Shown: in pieces, positions 35,087 to 44,795 of the stretch | How positions within the stretch are numbered: the stretch's first letter is position 1 | Layout: the number at the start of each line of letters is the position of its first letter | Source: VRUE01 sp963706605 | Lineage (GTDB): Bacteria > Actinomycetota > Thermoleophilia > Solirubrobacterales > 70-9 | NCBI GenBank assembly: GCA_963706605.1 | Contig: OY970165.1 | Span: 2,450,666 to 2,514,665 of the forward strand | Direction of reading: 5' to 3' | DNA: 64,000 nucleotides | Position numbers and translations under genes: made by a program | The notes under the pieces: model-generated | The model's input: the letters and a program-made list of their open reading frames with translations, nothing else | What the model was told of the DNA's origin: nothing | The model's database searches: none

Positions 35087-37132
35087 GTGCAGCGCTCGCC
35101 GGCCCATCGACCCCGACGACGGGCAGGACGAGCCGCCCTTTCTCGTGCGCGTCGGAGGCGCCGGCTCGTTGTCTTGGTCGCAGTGGTTGCGGCCTTGATC
35201 GTCGCCGTGATGCTTGCGGCTCATGGCTCGGGTGGAGGGACGGCACCCGCGGATGCGCCCAAGTTCAGGACGACCCTCGCCGCCCGACTCGCGCCGCACC
35301 CCCTGCCGGCACCGATCTCCGGCGAGTCGGTGGTGGCGATGCGCGGCGGACCGCTGATCCTCGGCGGGCTCGACTCCTCAAGCGCTTCGGTCAGCGGCAT
35401 CTTCCAGCTCGACGCCGGGAGCGGGCAGCTGCACGAAGCGGGCGCACTGAGTGGCCCACTGCACGACGCCGCTGCGGTGATGCTCGGCGACCAGGTGCTG
35501 GCCTTCGGTGGCGGCACGACGATCAGCACCGATGCGGTCCAGGCGCTGCCGGCGCCGGGCGGCGCGATCGGCGCCGGCACCACCGCCCACCAGGTCGGGC
35601 GCCTGCCGACCGTGCGCTCCGATCTCAGCGCTGTCACCGTCGGCGGGCGCGCCTACGTGCTCGGCGGCTATGACGGCAGCGAGCCGATCGACTCCGTCCT
35701 GCAGACGACGGACGGCAGCAGCTTCACTCAGGTCGCCACGCTCCCGGCCCCCGCCCGCTACATGGCGGTGGCGGCGCTCGGCGGGCGGATCTATGCCTTT
35801 GGTGGCGAAACCGCGAACGGCGGCGCCGGCGACGAGATCCAGGAAGTCAACCCTCAGGCGGGAACCGCCCGCATCGTCGGACATCTCCCTCAGGCGCTCT
35901 CCCACGCGGGCGCCGTCGTCCTCGGCGGCCGCGTCTACGTATTGGGCGGCAGCATTGGCGGCTCGCCCAGCGACGCGATCTGGCGCTTCGACCCCGGCAG
36001 TGGCAGGGTGGAGTCGGTCGGTCGGCTCCCCGTTGCGGTCTCCGGTGGCGCCACGGCCACTGTCGGCTCGACCGCCTACCTGATTGGAGGAACGGGCGCC
36101 GGGGAAAGGCCCCTGCGGACGATCGTCACCCTCGGCCTACGCCGCGAAAGAGTCGCGCCGAAGGCGGCATCGAAACCACAGCCACAGAGCTCGTCATCCA
36201 CCAGCTCCTCCTATCCCTTCGCCGGCCGCCTGATGATCGCCGATCGCGGCAACGACCGGCTGATCGTCGTCAACGCCCGCAAGCAGGTTCTCTGGCGCTT
36301 CCCGTCCCATGCTCACCCGGCGCCCCCGGGCGGCTTCTACTTCCCCGACGACGCCTTCTTCACCCACGGCGGCGCCGGGATCATCTCCAACGAGGAGCAG
36401 AACGAGCGGATCGTTCAACTCTCCTTCCCAGCCGGGAAGCTGCTTTGGTCCTACGGTCACCCCGGGGTGACTGGATCCGAACCGGGGTACCTGCACGAGC
36501 CCGACGACGCTTACCTGCTGAAGGACGGAACGGTCTCGGTGGCCGATGCCCAGAACTGCCGTGTGCTGTTGATTTCCCACGCAAAGAAGATCCTGAGGAC
36601 GTTCGGCAACCCGACCTCCTGCAGCCACGAACCTCCCCGCTTTCTGGGCTCACCGAACGGCGACACGCCGTTGCGCGACGGCAACATCCTCGTCTCCGAG
36701 GTGAATGGCTCTTACATCGACGAAATAACGCCCACGGGCAAGCTCGTCTGGACCGTGCACCTGCCTATCGCATACCCCTCCGATCCCCAGCAGCTCGGTC
36801 CGAACCGCTACCTAGTCGCCGACTACACGCGTCCCGGTGGGATCTATGAATTCGACCGCGCCGGGAAGATCCTCTGGTCCTATCACCCATTCTCCGGATC
36901 ACGGATGCTCAATCATCCGAGCCTCGCCGAGCGACTGCCGGGCGGGCTGATCACCGCTAACGACGACTACCGCGACCGGGTCGTGATCATCGACCCGCGG
37001 AGCAAGAAGATCGTCTGGCAATACGGCCACACGGGCGTCCCGGGCCGCGGCTCCGACCATCTCCACATACCCGACGGTTTCGACCTGCTGGCCCCGAACG
37101 GGGCCACGCCGACCCACCCGTATACGGGCTGA
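35087..37132 (+). CDS. Anchored Kelch/beta-propeller surface protein
   Basis: A 681-residue protein. One N-terminal membrane helix (LVVLVAVVAALIVAVMLAA) is followed by about six Kelch blades: LILGGLDSS, AYVLGGYDGSEPIDSV, IYAFGGETANG and VYVLGGSIGG. A Ser-rich linker then leads to a second propeller of the arylsulfotransferase/PQQ-like type (RLMIADRGNDRLIVVNARKQ; GKLVWTVHLP; KIVWQYGHTG). Outside facing and probably a binding scaffold. The GTG start has no ribosome site. It lies between the two halves of the redox locus. Confidence 0.85.
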   Translation: MQRSPAHRPRRRAGRAALSRARRRRRLVVLVAVVAALIVAVMLAAHGSGGGTAPADAPKFRTTLAARLAPHPLPAPISGESVVAMRGGPLILGGLDSSSASVSGIFQLDAGSGQLHEAGALSGPLHDAAAVMLGDQVLAFGGGTTISTDAVQALPAPGGAIGAGTTAHQVGRLPTVRSDLSAVTVGGRAYVLGGYDGSEPIDSVLQTTDGSSFTQVATLPAPARYMAVAALGGRIYAFGGETANGGAGDEIQEVNPQAGTARIVGHLPQALSHAGAVVLGGRVYVLGGSIGGSPSDAIWRFDPGSGRVESVGRLPVAVSGGATATVGSTAYLIGGTGAGERPLRTIVTLGLRRERVAPKAASKPQPQSSSSTSSSYPFAGRLMIADRGNDRLIVVNARKQVLWRFPSHAHPAPPGGFYFPDDAFFTHGGAGIISNEEQNERIVQLSFPAGKLLWSYGHPGVTGSEPGYLHEPDDAYLLKDGTVSVADAQNCRVLLISHAKKILRTFGNPTSCSHEPPRFLGSPNGDTPLRDGNILVSEVNGSYIDEITPTGKLVWTVHLPIAYPSDPQQLGPNRYLVADYTRPGGIYEFDRAGKILWSYHPFSGSRMLNHPSLAERLPGGLITANDDYRDRVVIIDPRSKKIVWQYGHTGVPGRGSDHLHIPDGFDLLAPNGATPTHPYTG

Positions 37133-37227
37133 GCGCGGCGAACTTTTCACCTTTTCTTGGCCTTTGCTTGGGCGGCCCGTTGCCCTCCCCGGCGCAATAT
37201 GGGCGACCGAATTCGAAGGAGCGATCC

Positions 37228-37397
37228 ATGAGCAACCGAAGAGCAAAGCTCGGCGCGGGGCGATCGTTACCAGCGCCAGCGGCGCGGCCGCACTCCGCCA
37301 GCCAGCCAGTCGCTGTCCGCACTGCCCGGGCGCTCGCCCACCGATCGTCACTCGCGCCAGTGGTGGCGCGCTTCCCGCATCGGAGATCGACGACTAG
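37228..37397 (+). pseudogene. Remnant of a secreted TxAS-motif peptide gene
   Basis: A good ribosome site (GAAGGAG) precedes ATG 37228 (SNRRAKLGAG), but the sensible sequence then shifts frame to AIVTSASGAAA and PIVTRASGGALPASEIDD, ending at 37397. The same ending is at 40989. This is a shortened third copy of the peptide gene at 40678 and 44283. Confidence 0.55.
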
Positions 37398-37409
37398 TTC
37401 CCCGAACCT

Positions 37410-37423
37410 TCAGAGAACTCTCA
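37410..37423. promoter_or_regulatory. Shared inverted-repeat operator candidate, site 3 (unit A)
   Basis: TCAGAGAACTCTCA, 74 bases upstream of the USP-like pseudogene start. It fits TNAGA-N4-TCTNA and is identical to the unit B site at 41002. Confidence 0.5.
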
Positions 37424-37496
37424 CAGCGACCTTAGGCCCCGGTTAGCAAGCCGTCGCAACCTGAGTCCACGAACCAACTTCCGAGAGGAGAAGCCA

Positions 37497-37972
37497 ATGT
37501 CCCCAAAAGGCAAGTGTTCTGGTGGTGGCAAACCGCACCGCCGACTCGGCAGAGCTGATTGCGGCACTGCGACAGCGTGCCGCTCGCTCACCGGCCCGCT
37601 TCAGGCTCCTCGTCCCCGCGGTTCCGCGCGGCCTCGCCTGGGCCGCCGACATGAAGGCAGGCAAGGACGACGCGGTCGCCCGAGCCGAGGCCAGCTTGCG
37701 GCGGCTGCGACTCGCCGGCCTCGATATGGAGGGCGCGATCGTCGGCGACCCGGATCCGTTCGCCGCCGTCGGAGACGCTCTGCACAGCGGCGAGTTCGAA
37801 GAGGTGATCGTCTCGACCCTGCCGCGGGGCGCTTCCCGCTGGCTGCGGCTGAGTCTGCCCGATCGCCTCAGGAGGGCAACCGAGCGTGCCCGTCACCCAC
37901 GTCGTCACGGCCCACCCCGGTCGCGTGCATCGAGCAATCCGCCAGCGACAGCCGGCAGGCCTGCCCTCCTGA
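37497..37972 (+). pseudogene. USP-like protein, unit A copy, frameshifted
   Basis: This is the partner of the gene at 41089. The start and ribosome site are the same, but the A run after SPK is two bases shorter, which breaks the frame. The body (VANRTADSAELIAALRQRAA ... GAIVGDPDPFAAVGDALHSG) is in a second frame, and a second shift follows RRATE, where an extra base is present. At protein level about 95% of the readable part matches unit B. Confidence 0.8.
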
Positions 37973-37994
37973 GGATCCCTCTTCTGAAAGCCGC

Positions 37995-38386
37995 TCAGTC
38001 GTCCGCGTGCCCGCTGCCTCCGCCGCCGTGATCCTGCTCGCCGCGGGAAGGGCTCGGGCCGCTCGGGGGCGCTGGGACCACCGGGACCGTGGAGGGCGAC
38101 TGCGGTTCGGTGCTCGCTGGCGGGGGAGCGGTCGTTTCGGCGGGCGCTGGTTCGGTGGGCGTCTTTGCCGGAGACGCTTTGTGCCGGGGGGCCTGGTGGC
38201 GATTCGCCTGGGACGATGCTTGCGGCGCCAGGGCATCGCCGGCAGAGATCGGTTCGGAGGCGAGGCCGATCTGCTGGCTCACCAGGCTGCTGGCGGCAAT
38301 CGACACCCGCGGCGATCAGCAAGCCAAGCAGCGCAGCGCGACCAGCGAATCGTCGCGGGCACCCTCACGCCGGCCTCTCGTCGCAC
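37995..38386 (-). pseudogene. Anchored proline-rich protein, unit A copy, frameshifted
   Basis: Counterpart of 41588-41983. The outer part (SLVSQQIGLASEPISAGDAL ... PSRGEQDHGGGG) is intact. The membrane helix region has lost four bases in three places (near 38305, 38335 and 38345), so the start codon GTG at 38386 is out of frame. Confidence 0.75.
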
Positions 38387-38435
38387 TCGTCCAAGTAGAC
38401 CAAGCTAGAACAGCGTCGGTAAAGGCTCGGCAAAG

Positions 38436-39923
38436 TCATGGGCGCTCCGCTCGCTCGCCGTCGAGAGCGAATGAGATCGCCGCCCGAATCCCTCCACCCT
38501 CCCTGACCGCAAGGGTCACCTCGCCATCCCACTGACGGGTCAGCTCGCGGGCGATCGACAGGCCGAGCCCGGTCCCGCTCGGCCCGCGCCGTCCCGCGCT
38601 GCCTCGCCTGAAGCGATCGAAGACAGCCTCTCCTCACCGGGCTCCAGCCCCGGTCCTTCATCGAGGATCTCGATTCGATCGGCGCCGACTCCGATCGTCA
38701 CGGTCGAGCCGGTGGGCGAGTAGCGCAGCGCGTTCTCGAGGAGGGCGTCGATCGAGCGGTCGAGATCGGGGCGCGCGCACCAGACGACGCCGGCCCCGCC
38801 GTGCTGCTGACCTCCAGCCGATAGTCCGCTCCTGGGCGGCGCCCCGCCAGCGCTCAGCCGCTCTATTGGCCGCATCGGCAAGCTCGATCTTCTCGCCGGG
38901 CAGCTCGTGCTCGCCGGCGCGGCTGAGGATCAGCAGCTCGTCGACGATCAGCGAGAGCCGGTCGATCTCCCCCATCGCCGCCTCCAGCTCACCCGCGACG
39001 CGCTCGTCGCCGCGGAAGCGATCCGCGAGGCCCTCGAGCCTCAGCCGCAGGCCGGTCAGCGGGGTCCGCAGCTGATGGGAGGCATCGGCGACGAAGTCCT
39101 GCTGCACCGCAGCAGGCGCTTGATCCGCTGGGTCATCTCGTTGAAGGTGCGGGCCAGCGAGCGCTGCTCGGTGCTGCCTTCGACCGTGACCGTGGCGTCG
39201 AGGTCGCCGCCGGCGACGCTGCGCGCCGCCCGATCGAGGCGGCGGATCGGGCGGGCTATCTGCTGAGCGATCAGCGCCGCGGCGATCAGCGCCAGCAGCA
39301 GCACCACACCGGCCAGCGCCGCAGATCGAGGATGGAGGTCTTCACGGCGCGGCTGACGGCCGCGACGCTCTGGGTGACCCGCACGGCACCGTGCGGCCGG
39401 CCGTGCTCGAGCACCGGCACGGCGGTGGCGAGGATGTCGGCGCCGAGCGTCTGGCTGTTGCGGGTGATCTGCTCGGCGCGCCCGCGCAGTGCGGCCCTTA
39501 TCTCCGGGCGGCTGGCATAGCTGCGCCCGCTGGGGGCGCCGGCGGAGTCGGCGATAAGGCGGCCGCGGCCGTCGACCACGATCACCGACCGCGCACGCTG
39601 GCGGCCGAGACGTGGACGAGGCGCTGGAGAGCCGGTCGCCGGGCGGGACGGAGGAGCTCTGAGGAGGACGCGGCCACCACGTCGGCCTGGCTGCGGGCCT
39701 GACCTCGCACCTCGGAATCGACCCGGTCGCGCAGGCTCACCGCCAGGGGCACGCCGAGGGCGATGAGCGCCAGCAACAGAACGTAGGCAAGCGCCAGCAG
39801 GAGGGCGGCTCGGAGGCTTACGGTTCCTCGACCTCCGGCGCGGCGAAGCGGAAGCCGACCCCCGCACCGTCTCGATGTAGCGAGACCGGTTGGCTTCGTC
39901 GCCGAGCTTGCGCCGCAGCCATC
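38436..39923 (-). pseudogene. Sensor histidine kinase, unit A copy, multiply frameshifted
   Basis: Counterpart of the kinase at 42033. Readable parts are FVADASHQLRTPLTGLRLRL (HisKA), ELEAAMGEIDRLSLIVDELL, DRSIDALLENALRYSP (HATPase N box) and SVIVVDGRGRLIADSAGAPS (outside sensor). At least six one-base losses break the frame, for example near 38627, 38801, 38820, 39107, 39315 and 39585. Most are in runs of C or G. The product cannot be a working kinase as written. Confidence 0.8.
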
Positions 39924-40542
39924 CGATATGGACGTCGAGCGTCTTGGTGGAGCCGAACCAGTTGACGTCCCACACATTCGACATCAGGTCCTCTCGCTTG
40001 ACCACCCGGCCGGCATTGCGCATCAGCTCGGCGAGCAGGTCGAACTCCTTGCGCGAGAGATCGAGCTGCTCGCCGCCGAGGCGTGCGACGCGGGCCGCGG
40101 AGTCGAGCTCCAGCTCACCGATCCGAATCGGCTTCTCGTCCGCGCCGGCGCCGTCTCGCGGGGCGCTCCGTCGCAGCACGGCCCGTATCCGCGAGATCAC
40201 CTCGCGGGCGCTGAACGGCTTGACCACATAGTCGTCGGCACCCAGCTCGAGGCCGACGATCTTGTCCATCTCGGTACCGCGCGCGGTCAGCATCACGATC
40301 GGCACGTCGGAGCGCCGCCGCAGCTCGCGGCAGACGTCGCGGCCATCGCCGTCGGGGAGGGTGAGATCGAGCATCACCAGATCCGGCTCTGCCTCTCCCG
40401 CCAGCTCCAGCGCGCCGGCCGCGGTCCGGGTGACCAGGGCCTCGAATCCCGCCCGGCGCAACGCCTCCGCGAAGGGCGCCGAGATCGAGTCCTCGTCCTC
40501 GACGACGAGGATGCGCCCGCCCGGCGCCGAGTGGTTCGCCAT
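39818..40542 (-). pseudogene. OmpR-family response regulator, unit A copy, C-terminal frameshift
   Basis: Nearly identical to the regulator at 43421. Receiver and most of the DNA-binding domain are intact (RILVVEDEDSISAPFAEALR; VMLDLTLPDGDG; VWDVNWFGSTKTLDVHIGWL). After RYIETVRG one C is missing near 39861, so the last strand of the wing (GVGFRFAAPEVEEP in unit B) is read wrongly and the frame runs on into the kinase. Without that single base it would be a whole gene. Confidence 0.8.
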
Positions 40543-40677
40543 CTGGCCACTGTAACGCTGCCCTTGGGGGTTCCCCGTGGGTCGCTGCAAGGTTTTGCCG
40601 TCTCTTTACCCCGGCCTGGCACGCCCTTGAACGCCCCTCCCCAGACTGCGCCGTGCAATCCAGAGGAGGTAGATGAG

Positions 40678-40989
40678 GTGAAGAACTTGAAGACCAGGCT
40701 CGCAGCCGCCGCCACGATTCTCGGGCTGGGTGGCCTCACTGGCATGCACTCAGGCCGGCAACCAGAAGTCGGCGCCGGTTGCGGTCAAGCCGATGATCCG
40801 CACCAAGGTGATCCACCGCACGATCCGGGTCACCAAGCACATCAAGCCAAAACACCCGTGGGGGCCAGCGGCGCGGCCGCCACTCCCGCCAGCCAGCCAG
40901 TCGCTGTCCGCACTAACCCGGGCGCTCGCCCACCGATCGTCACTCGCGCCAGTGGTGGCGCGCTTCCCGCATCGGAGATCGACGACTAG
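40678..40989 (+). pseudogene. Secreted TxAS-motif peptide, unit A/B junction copy, frameshifted
   Basis: GTG 40678 follows AGGAGG. The front NLKTRLAAAATILGLGGLTG is the same as in the gene at 44283. Then two bases are lost near 40743-40755 and the text continues in other frames: NQKSAPVAVKPMIRTKVIHR, and finally ASGAAATPASQPVAVRT and PIVTRASGGALPASEIDD. If repaired, it would be a signal-peptide protein with one or two TxAS motifs at its end. Confidence 0.7.
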
Positions 40990-41001
40990 TTCCCCGAACC
41001 T

Positions 41002-41015
41002 TCAGAGAACTCTCA
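41002..41015. promoter_or_regulatory. Shared inverted-repeat operator candidate, site 4 (unit B)
   Basis: TCAGAGAACTCTCA, the unit B copy of the 37410 site, 74 bases before the USP-like gene. It fits TNAGA-N4-TCTNA. Confidence 0.5.
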
Positions 41016-41088
41016 CAGCGACCTTAGGCCCCGGTTAGCAAGCCGTCGCAACCTGAGTCCACGAACCAACTTCCGAGAGGAGAAGCCA

Positions 41089-41565
41089 ATGTCCCCAAAA
41101 AAGGCAAGTGTTCTGGTGGTGGCAAACCGCACCGCCGACTCGGCAGAGCTGATTGCGGAACTGCGACAGCGTGCCGCTCGCTCACCGGCCCGCTTCAGGC
41201 TCCTCGTCCCCGCGGTTCCGCGGGGCCTCGCCTGGGCCGCCGACATGAAGGCAGGCAAGGACGACGCGGTCGCCCGAGCCGAGGCCAGCTTGCGGCGGCT
41301 GCGACTCGCCGGCCTCGATATGGAGGGCGCGATCGTCGGCGACCCGGATCCGTTCGCTGCCGTCGAAGACGTTCTGCACAGCGGCGAGTTCGAAGAGGTG
41401 ATCGTCTCGACCCTGCCGCGGGGCGCTTCCCGCTGGCTGCGGCTCAGTCTGCCCGATCGCCTCAGGAGGGCAACCGAGCTGCCCGTCACCCACGTCGTCA
41501 CGGCCCACCCCGGTCGTGTGCATCGAGCAATCCGCCAGCGACAGCCGGCAGGCCTGCCCTCCTGA
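41089..41565 (+). CDS. Universal-stress-protein-like small protein
   Basis: A 158-residue cytoplasmic protein starting at ATG 41089 (GAGAGGAG upstream). It has a Rossmann-like pattern: SVLVVANRTADSAELIAELR, FRLLVPAVPRGLAWAADM, a helix EASLRRLRLAGLDMEGAIVG, FEEVIVSTLPRGASRWLRLS and VTHVVTAHPG. This matches short proteins with a USP-type alpha/beta fold. The ATP loop G-2x-G-9x-G is not clearly present. Its gene is the first after a shared operator site. Confidence 0.75.
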   Translation: MSPKKASVLVVANRTADSAELIAELRQRAARSPARFRLLVPAVPRGLAWAADMKAGKDDAVARAEASLRRLRLAGLDMEGAIVGDPDPFAAVEDVLHSGEFEEVIVSTLPRGASRWLRLSLPDRLRRATELPVTHVVTAHPGRVHRAIRQRQPAGLPS

Positions 41566-41587
41566 GGATCCCTCTTCTGGAGGCCGC

Positions 41588-41983
41588 TCAGTCGTCCGCG
41601 TGCCCGTTGCCTCCGCCGCCGTGATCCTGCTCGCCACGGGAAGGGCTCGGACCGCTCGGGGGCGCTGGGACCACCGGGACCGTGGAGGGCGACTGCGGTT
41701 CGGTGCTCGCCGGCGGGGGAGCGGTCGTTTCGGCAGGCGCTGGTTCGGTGGGCGTCTTTGCCGGAGACGCTTTATGCCGGGGGGCCTGGTGGCGATTCGC
41801 CCGGGACGATGCCTGCGGCGCCAGGGCATCGCCGGCAGAGATCGGTTCGGAGGCGAGGCCGATCTGCTGGCTCACCAGGCTACTGGCGGCAATCGACACG
41901 CCCGCGGCGATCAGCAAGCCAAGCAGCGCCAGCGCGATCCAGCGAATCGTCGCAGGCACCCTCACGCGGGCCTCTCGTCGCAC
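41588..41983 (-). CDS. Anchored proline-rich protein
   Basis: A 131-residue protein from GTG 41983. One membrane helix (TIRWIALALLGLLIAAGVSI) is followed by an outside region. The first 30 residues (SSLVSQQIGLASEPISAGDA) look folded, and the rest is a Pro/Ala/Thr-rich stalk with a Gly/His end (QDHGGGGNGHADD). It lies 49 bases downstream of the kinase gene on the same strand and may be an accessory to that sensor. Confidence 0.7.
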   Translation of the reverse strand: MRREARVRVPATIRWIALALLGLLIAAGVSIAASSLVSQQIGLASEPISAGDALAPQASSRANRHQAPRHKASPAKTPTEPAPAETTAPPPASTEPQSPSTVPVVPAPPSGPSPSRGEQDHGGGGNGHADD

Positions 41984-42032
41984 TCGTCCAAGTAGACCAA
42001 GCTAGAACAGCGTCGGTAAAGGCTCGGCAAAG

Positions 42033-43526
42033 TCATGGGCGCTCCGCTCGCTCGCCGTCGAGAGCGAATGAGATCGCCGCCCGAATCCCTCCGCCCTCCC
42101 TGACTGCAAGGGTCACCTCGCCATCCCACTGACGGGTCAGCTCGCGGGCGATCGACAGGCCGAGCCCGGTCCCGCTCGGCCCGCGCCGTCCCACGCTGCC
42201 TCGCCTGAAACGATCGAAGACAGCCTCCTCCTCACCGGGCTCCAGCCCCGGTCCTTCGTCGAGGACCTCGATTCGATCGGCGCCGACTTCGATCGTTACA
42301 GTCGAGCCGGTGGGCGAGTAGCGCAGCGCGTTCTCGAGGAGGGCGTCGATCGAGCGGTCGAGGTCGGGGGGCGCGCACCAGACGACGCTGGCCCCGCTGG
42401 CGCTGCTGACCTCCAGCCCGATAGCCCGCTCCCGGGCGGCGCCCTGCCAGCGCTCAGCCGCCCTACTGGCCGCGTCGGCAAGCTCGATCCTCTCGCCGGG
42501 CAGCTCGTGCTCGCCGGCGCGGCTGAGGATCAGCAGCTCGTCGACGATCAGCGAGAGCCGGTCGATCTCCCCCATCGCCGCCTCCAGCTCACCCGCGACG
42601 CGGTCATCGCCACGGAAACGATCCGCGAGGCCCTCGAGCCTCAGCCGCAGGCCGGTCAGGGGAGTCCGCAGCTGATGGGAGGCATCGGCGACGAAGTCCT
42701 GCTGCACCCGCAGCAGGCGCTTGATCCGCTGGGTCATCTCGTTGAAGGTGCGGGCCAGCGAGCGCTGCTCGGTGCTGCCTTCGACCGTGACCGTGGCATC
42801 GAGGTCGCCGCCGGCGACGCTACGCGCCGCCCGGTCGAGGCGGCGGATCGGGCGGGCTATCTGCTGAGCGATCAGCGCCGCGGCGATCAGCGCCAGCAGC
42901 AGCACCACCCCGGCCAGGGCCGCCAAGTCAAGGATCGAGGTCTTCACGGCGCGGTTGACGGCCGCGACGCTCTGGGTCACACGCACGGCGCCGTGCGGGC
43001 GGCCATGCTCGAGCACCGGCACGGCGGTGGCGAGGATGTCGGCGCCGAGCGTCTTGCTGTTGCGGGTGATCTGCTCGGCGCGCCCGCGCAGTGCGGCCCT
43101 TATCTCCGGCCGGCTGGCATAGCTGCGCCCGCTGGGGGCGCCGGCGGAGTCGGCGATCAGGCGGCCGCGGCCGTCGACCACGATCACCCGGCCGCGCACG
43201 CTGGCGGCCGAGACGTGGACGAGGCGCTGGAGAGCCGGTCGCCGGGCGGGACGGAGGAGCTCTGAGGAGGACGCAGCCACCACGTCAGCCTGGCTGCGGG
43301 CCTGACCTCGTACCTCGGAATCGACCCGGTCGCGCAGGCTCACCGCCAGGGGCACGCCGAGGGCGATCAGCGCCAGCAACAGAACGTAGGCAAGCGCCAG
43401 CAGGAGGGCGGCTCGGAGGCTTACGGTTCCTCGACCTCCGGCGCGGCGAAGCGGAAGCCGACCCCCCGCACCGTCTCGATGTAGCGAGACCGGTCGGCTT
43501 CGTCGTCGAGCTTTCGCCGCAGCCAT
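42033..43526 (-). CDS. Sensor histidine kinase of the duplicated two-component system
   Basis: Helix 1 (ALLLALAYVLLLALIALGVP) is followed by an outside sensor domain of about 130 residues (VRGRVIVVDGRGRLIADSAG). Helix 2 (VVLLLALIAAALIAQQI), HAMP, HisKA (FVADASHQLRTPLTGLRLRL) and HATPase (ALLENALRYSP, DEGPGLEPGEE, GTGLGLSI) follow. The start is uncertain: no ATG/GTG lies between the regulator stop and helix 1, and the in-frame ATG at 43526 would overlap the regulator by 106 bases. The DNA upstream of the regulator carries no shared operator. Confidence 0.85.
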   Translation of the reverse strand: MAAAKARRRSRPVSLHRDGAGGRLPLRRAGGRGTVSLRAALLLALAYVLLLALIALGVPLAVSLRDRVDSEVRGQARSQADVVAASSSELLRPARRPALQRLVHVSAASVRGRVIVVDGRGRLIADSAGAPSGRSYASRPEIRAALRGRAEQITRNSKTLGADILATAVPVLEHGRPHGAVRVTQSVAAVNRAVKTSILDLAALAGVVLLLALIAAALIAQQIARPIRRLDRAARSVAGGDLDATVTVEGSTEQRSLARTFNEMTQRIKRLLRVQQDFVADASHQLRTPLTGLRLRLEGLADRFRGDDRVAGELEAAMGEIDRLSLIVDELLILSRAGEHELPGERIELADAASRAAERWQGAARERAIGLEVSSASGASVVWCAPPDLDRSIDALLENALRYSPTGSTVTIEVGADRIEVLDEGPGLEPGEEEAVFDRFRRGSVGRRGPSGTGLGLSIARELTRQWDGEVTLAVREGGGIRAAISFALDGERAERP

Positions 43527-44146
43527 CCGATATGGACGTCGAGCGTCTTGGTCGAGCCGAACCAGTTGACGTCCCACACCTTCGACATCAGGTCCTCTCG
43601 CTTGACCACGCGGCCGGCATTGCGCATCAGCTCGGCGAGCAGGTCGAACTCCTTGCGCGAGAGATCGAGCCGCTCGCCGCCGAGGCGTGCGACGCGGGCC
43701 GCGGAGTCGAGCTCCAGCTCACCAATCCGAATCGGCTTCTCGTCCGCGCCGGCGCCGTCTCGCGGGGCGCTCCGTCGCAGCACAGCCCGTATCCGCGAGA
43801 TCACCTCGCGGGCGCTGAACGGCTTGACCACATAGTCGTCGGCACCCAGCTCGAGGCCGACGATCTTGTCCATCTCGGTACCGCGCGCGGTCAGCATCAC
43901 GATCGGCACGTCGGAGCGCCGCCGCAACTCGCGGCAGACGTCGCGGCCATCGCCGTCGGGGAGGGTGAGATCGAGCATCACCAGATCCGGCTCTGCTTCT
44001 CCCGCCAGATCCAGCGCGCCGGCCGCGGTTCGGGTGACCAGGGCCTCGAACCCCGCCCGTCGCAGCGCCTCTGCGAAGGGCGCCGAGATCGAGTCCTCGT
44101 CCTCGACGACGAGGATGCGCCCGCCTGGCGCCGAGTGGATCGCCAT
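43421..44146 (-). CDS. OmpR-family response regulator of the duplicated system
   Basis: A 241-residue regulator. The receiver has RILVVEDEDSISAPFAEALR, phospho-Asp in VMLDLTLPDG, the Thr in MLTARG, and VVKPFSAREV. The winged helix has RLDLSRKEFDLLAELMRNAG, TKTLDVHIGWLRRKL and YIETVRGVGFRF. The ATG at 44146 gives the usual length; an upstream extension to 44194 is less likely. It is divergent from the peptide gene at 44283, so it may control it from the shared 136-base gap. Confidence 0.92.
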   Translation of the reverse strand: MAIHSAPGGRILVVEDEDSISAPFAEALRRAGFEALVTRTAAGALDLAGEAEPDLVMLDLTLPDGDGRDVCRELRRRSDVPIVMLTARGTEMDKIVGLELGADDYVVKPFSAREVISRIRAVLRRSAPRDGAGADEKPIRIGELELDSAARVARLGGERLDLSRKEFDLLAELMRNAGRVVKREDLMSKVWDVNWFGSTKTLDVHIGWLRRKLDDEADRSRYIETVRGVGFRFAAPEVEEP

Positions 44147-44282
44147 CTGGCCACTGTAACGCTGCCATTGGGGGTTCCCCGGAGGTCGCTGCAAAGTTTT
44201 GCCGTCTCTTTACCCCGACCTGGCACGCGCTTGAACGCCGCCTCCCCAGACTGCGCCGTGCAATCCAGAGGAGGTAGATGAG

Positions 44283-44795
44283 GTGAAGAACTTGAAGACC
44301 AGGCTCGCAGCCGCCGCCACGATTCTCGGGCTGGGTGGCCTCACTGGCATTGCACTCAGTGCCGGTAATCAGAAGTCGGCGCCGGTTGCGGTCAAGCCGA
44401 TGATCCGCACCAAGGTGATCCACCGCACGATCCGGGTCACCAAGCACATCAAGCCAAAACACCCGACCAGCGCCGGTGCGGCGGGGACCGCTTACACCGG
44501 TGGCGAAGGTGGTTCCGGCGCTGCCGCCACCACGGGTTCATCCTCGACTGGCTCCGCCTCCCACTCCTCTTCGCCATCGCCATCGCCGGTGACGACGGCA
44601 GCCAGCGGCGCCTCGACCTCCGTTCCCACCTCGGGCTCGCCCTCAACGCCCGTCGTCACCCACACCAGCGGCGCCAGCGCCGGCTCTGGGGGCGGCAACA
44701 CCACTCCGGTCACCACCGCGAGCAGCGGCGGGGGTGGGGCTGGCGGTGGTGGCGAGGGCGGCGACCATGAGGGCAGGGGCGGCGGAGGTGACTGA
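44283..44795 (+). CDS. Secreted low-complexity protein with three TxAS-type motifs
   Basis: A 170-residue exported protein from GTG 44283 (AGGAGG upstream). A signal-like front (TRLAAAATILGLGGLTGIAL) is followed by a basic segment (MIRTKVIHRTIRVTKHIKPK). The Ser/Thr/Gly-rich region contains PVTTAASGAST (102-112), PVVTHTSGAS (123-132) and PVTTASSG (142-149), evenly spaced by about 20. The motif resembles the ApbE flavinylation core. It is followed within the same operon by ApbE itself. I propose a multi-flavin carrier; this is inference. Confidence 0.75.
   Translation: MKNLKTRLAAAATILGLGGLTGIALSAGNQKSAPVAVKPMIRTKVIHRTIRVTKHIKPKHPTSAGAAGTAYTGGEGGSGAAATTGSSSTGSASHSSSPSPSPVTTAASGASTSVPTSGSPSTPVVTHTSGASAGSGGGNTTPVTTASSGGGGAGGGGEGGDHEGRGGGGD

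Larger units (their letters stand above)
37276..44460. repeat. Tandem duplication, two units of about 3.59 kb
   Basis: Unit A (37276-40860) and unit B (40864-44460) carry the same gene set in the same order: peptide end, USP-like gene, anchored proline-rich protein, histidine kinase, response regulator, peptide start. The offset is 3588-3604 bases, and the difference is due to small losses in unit A. Base identity is high (few percent substitutions by eye). Unit B is intact; unit A has many single-base losses, mostly in C runs. Confidence 0.85.
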
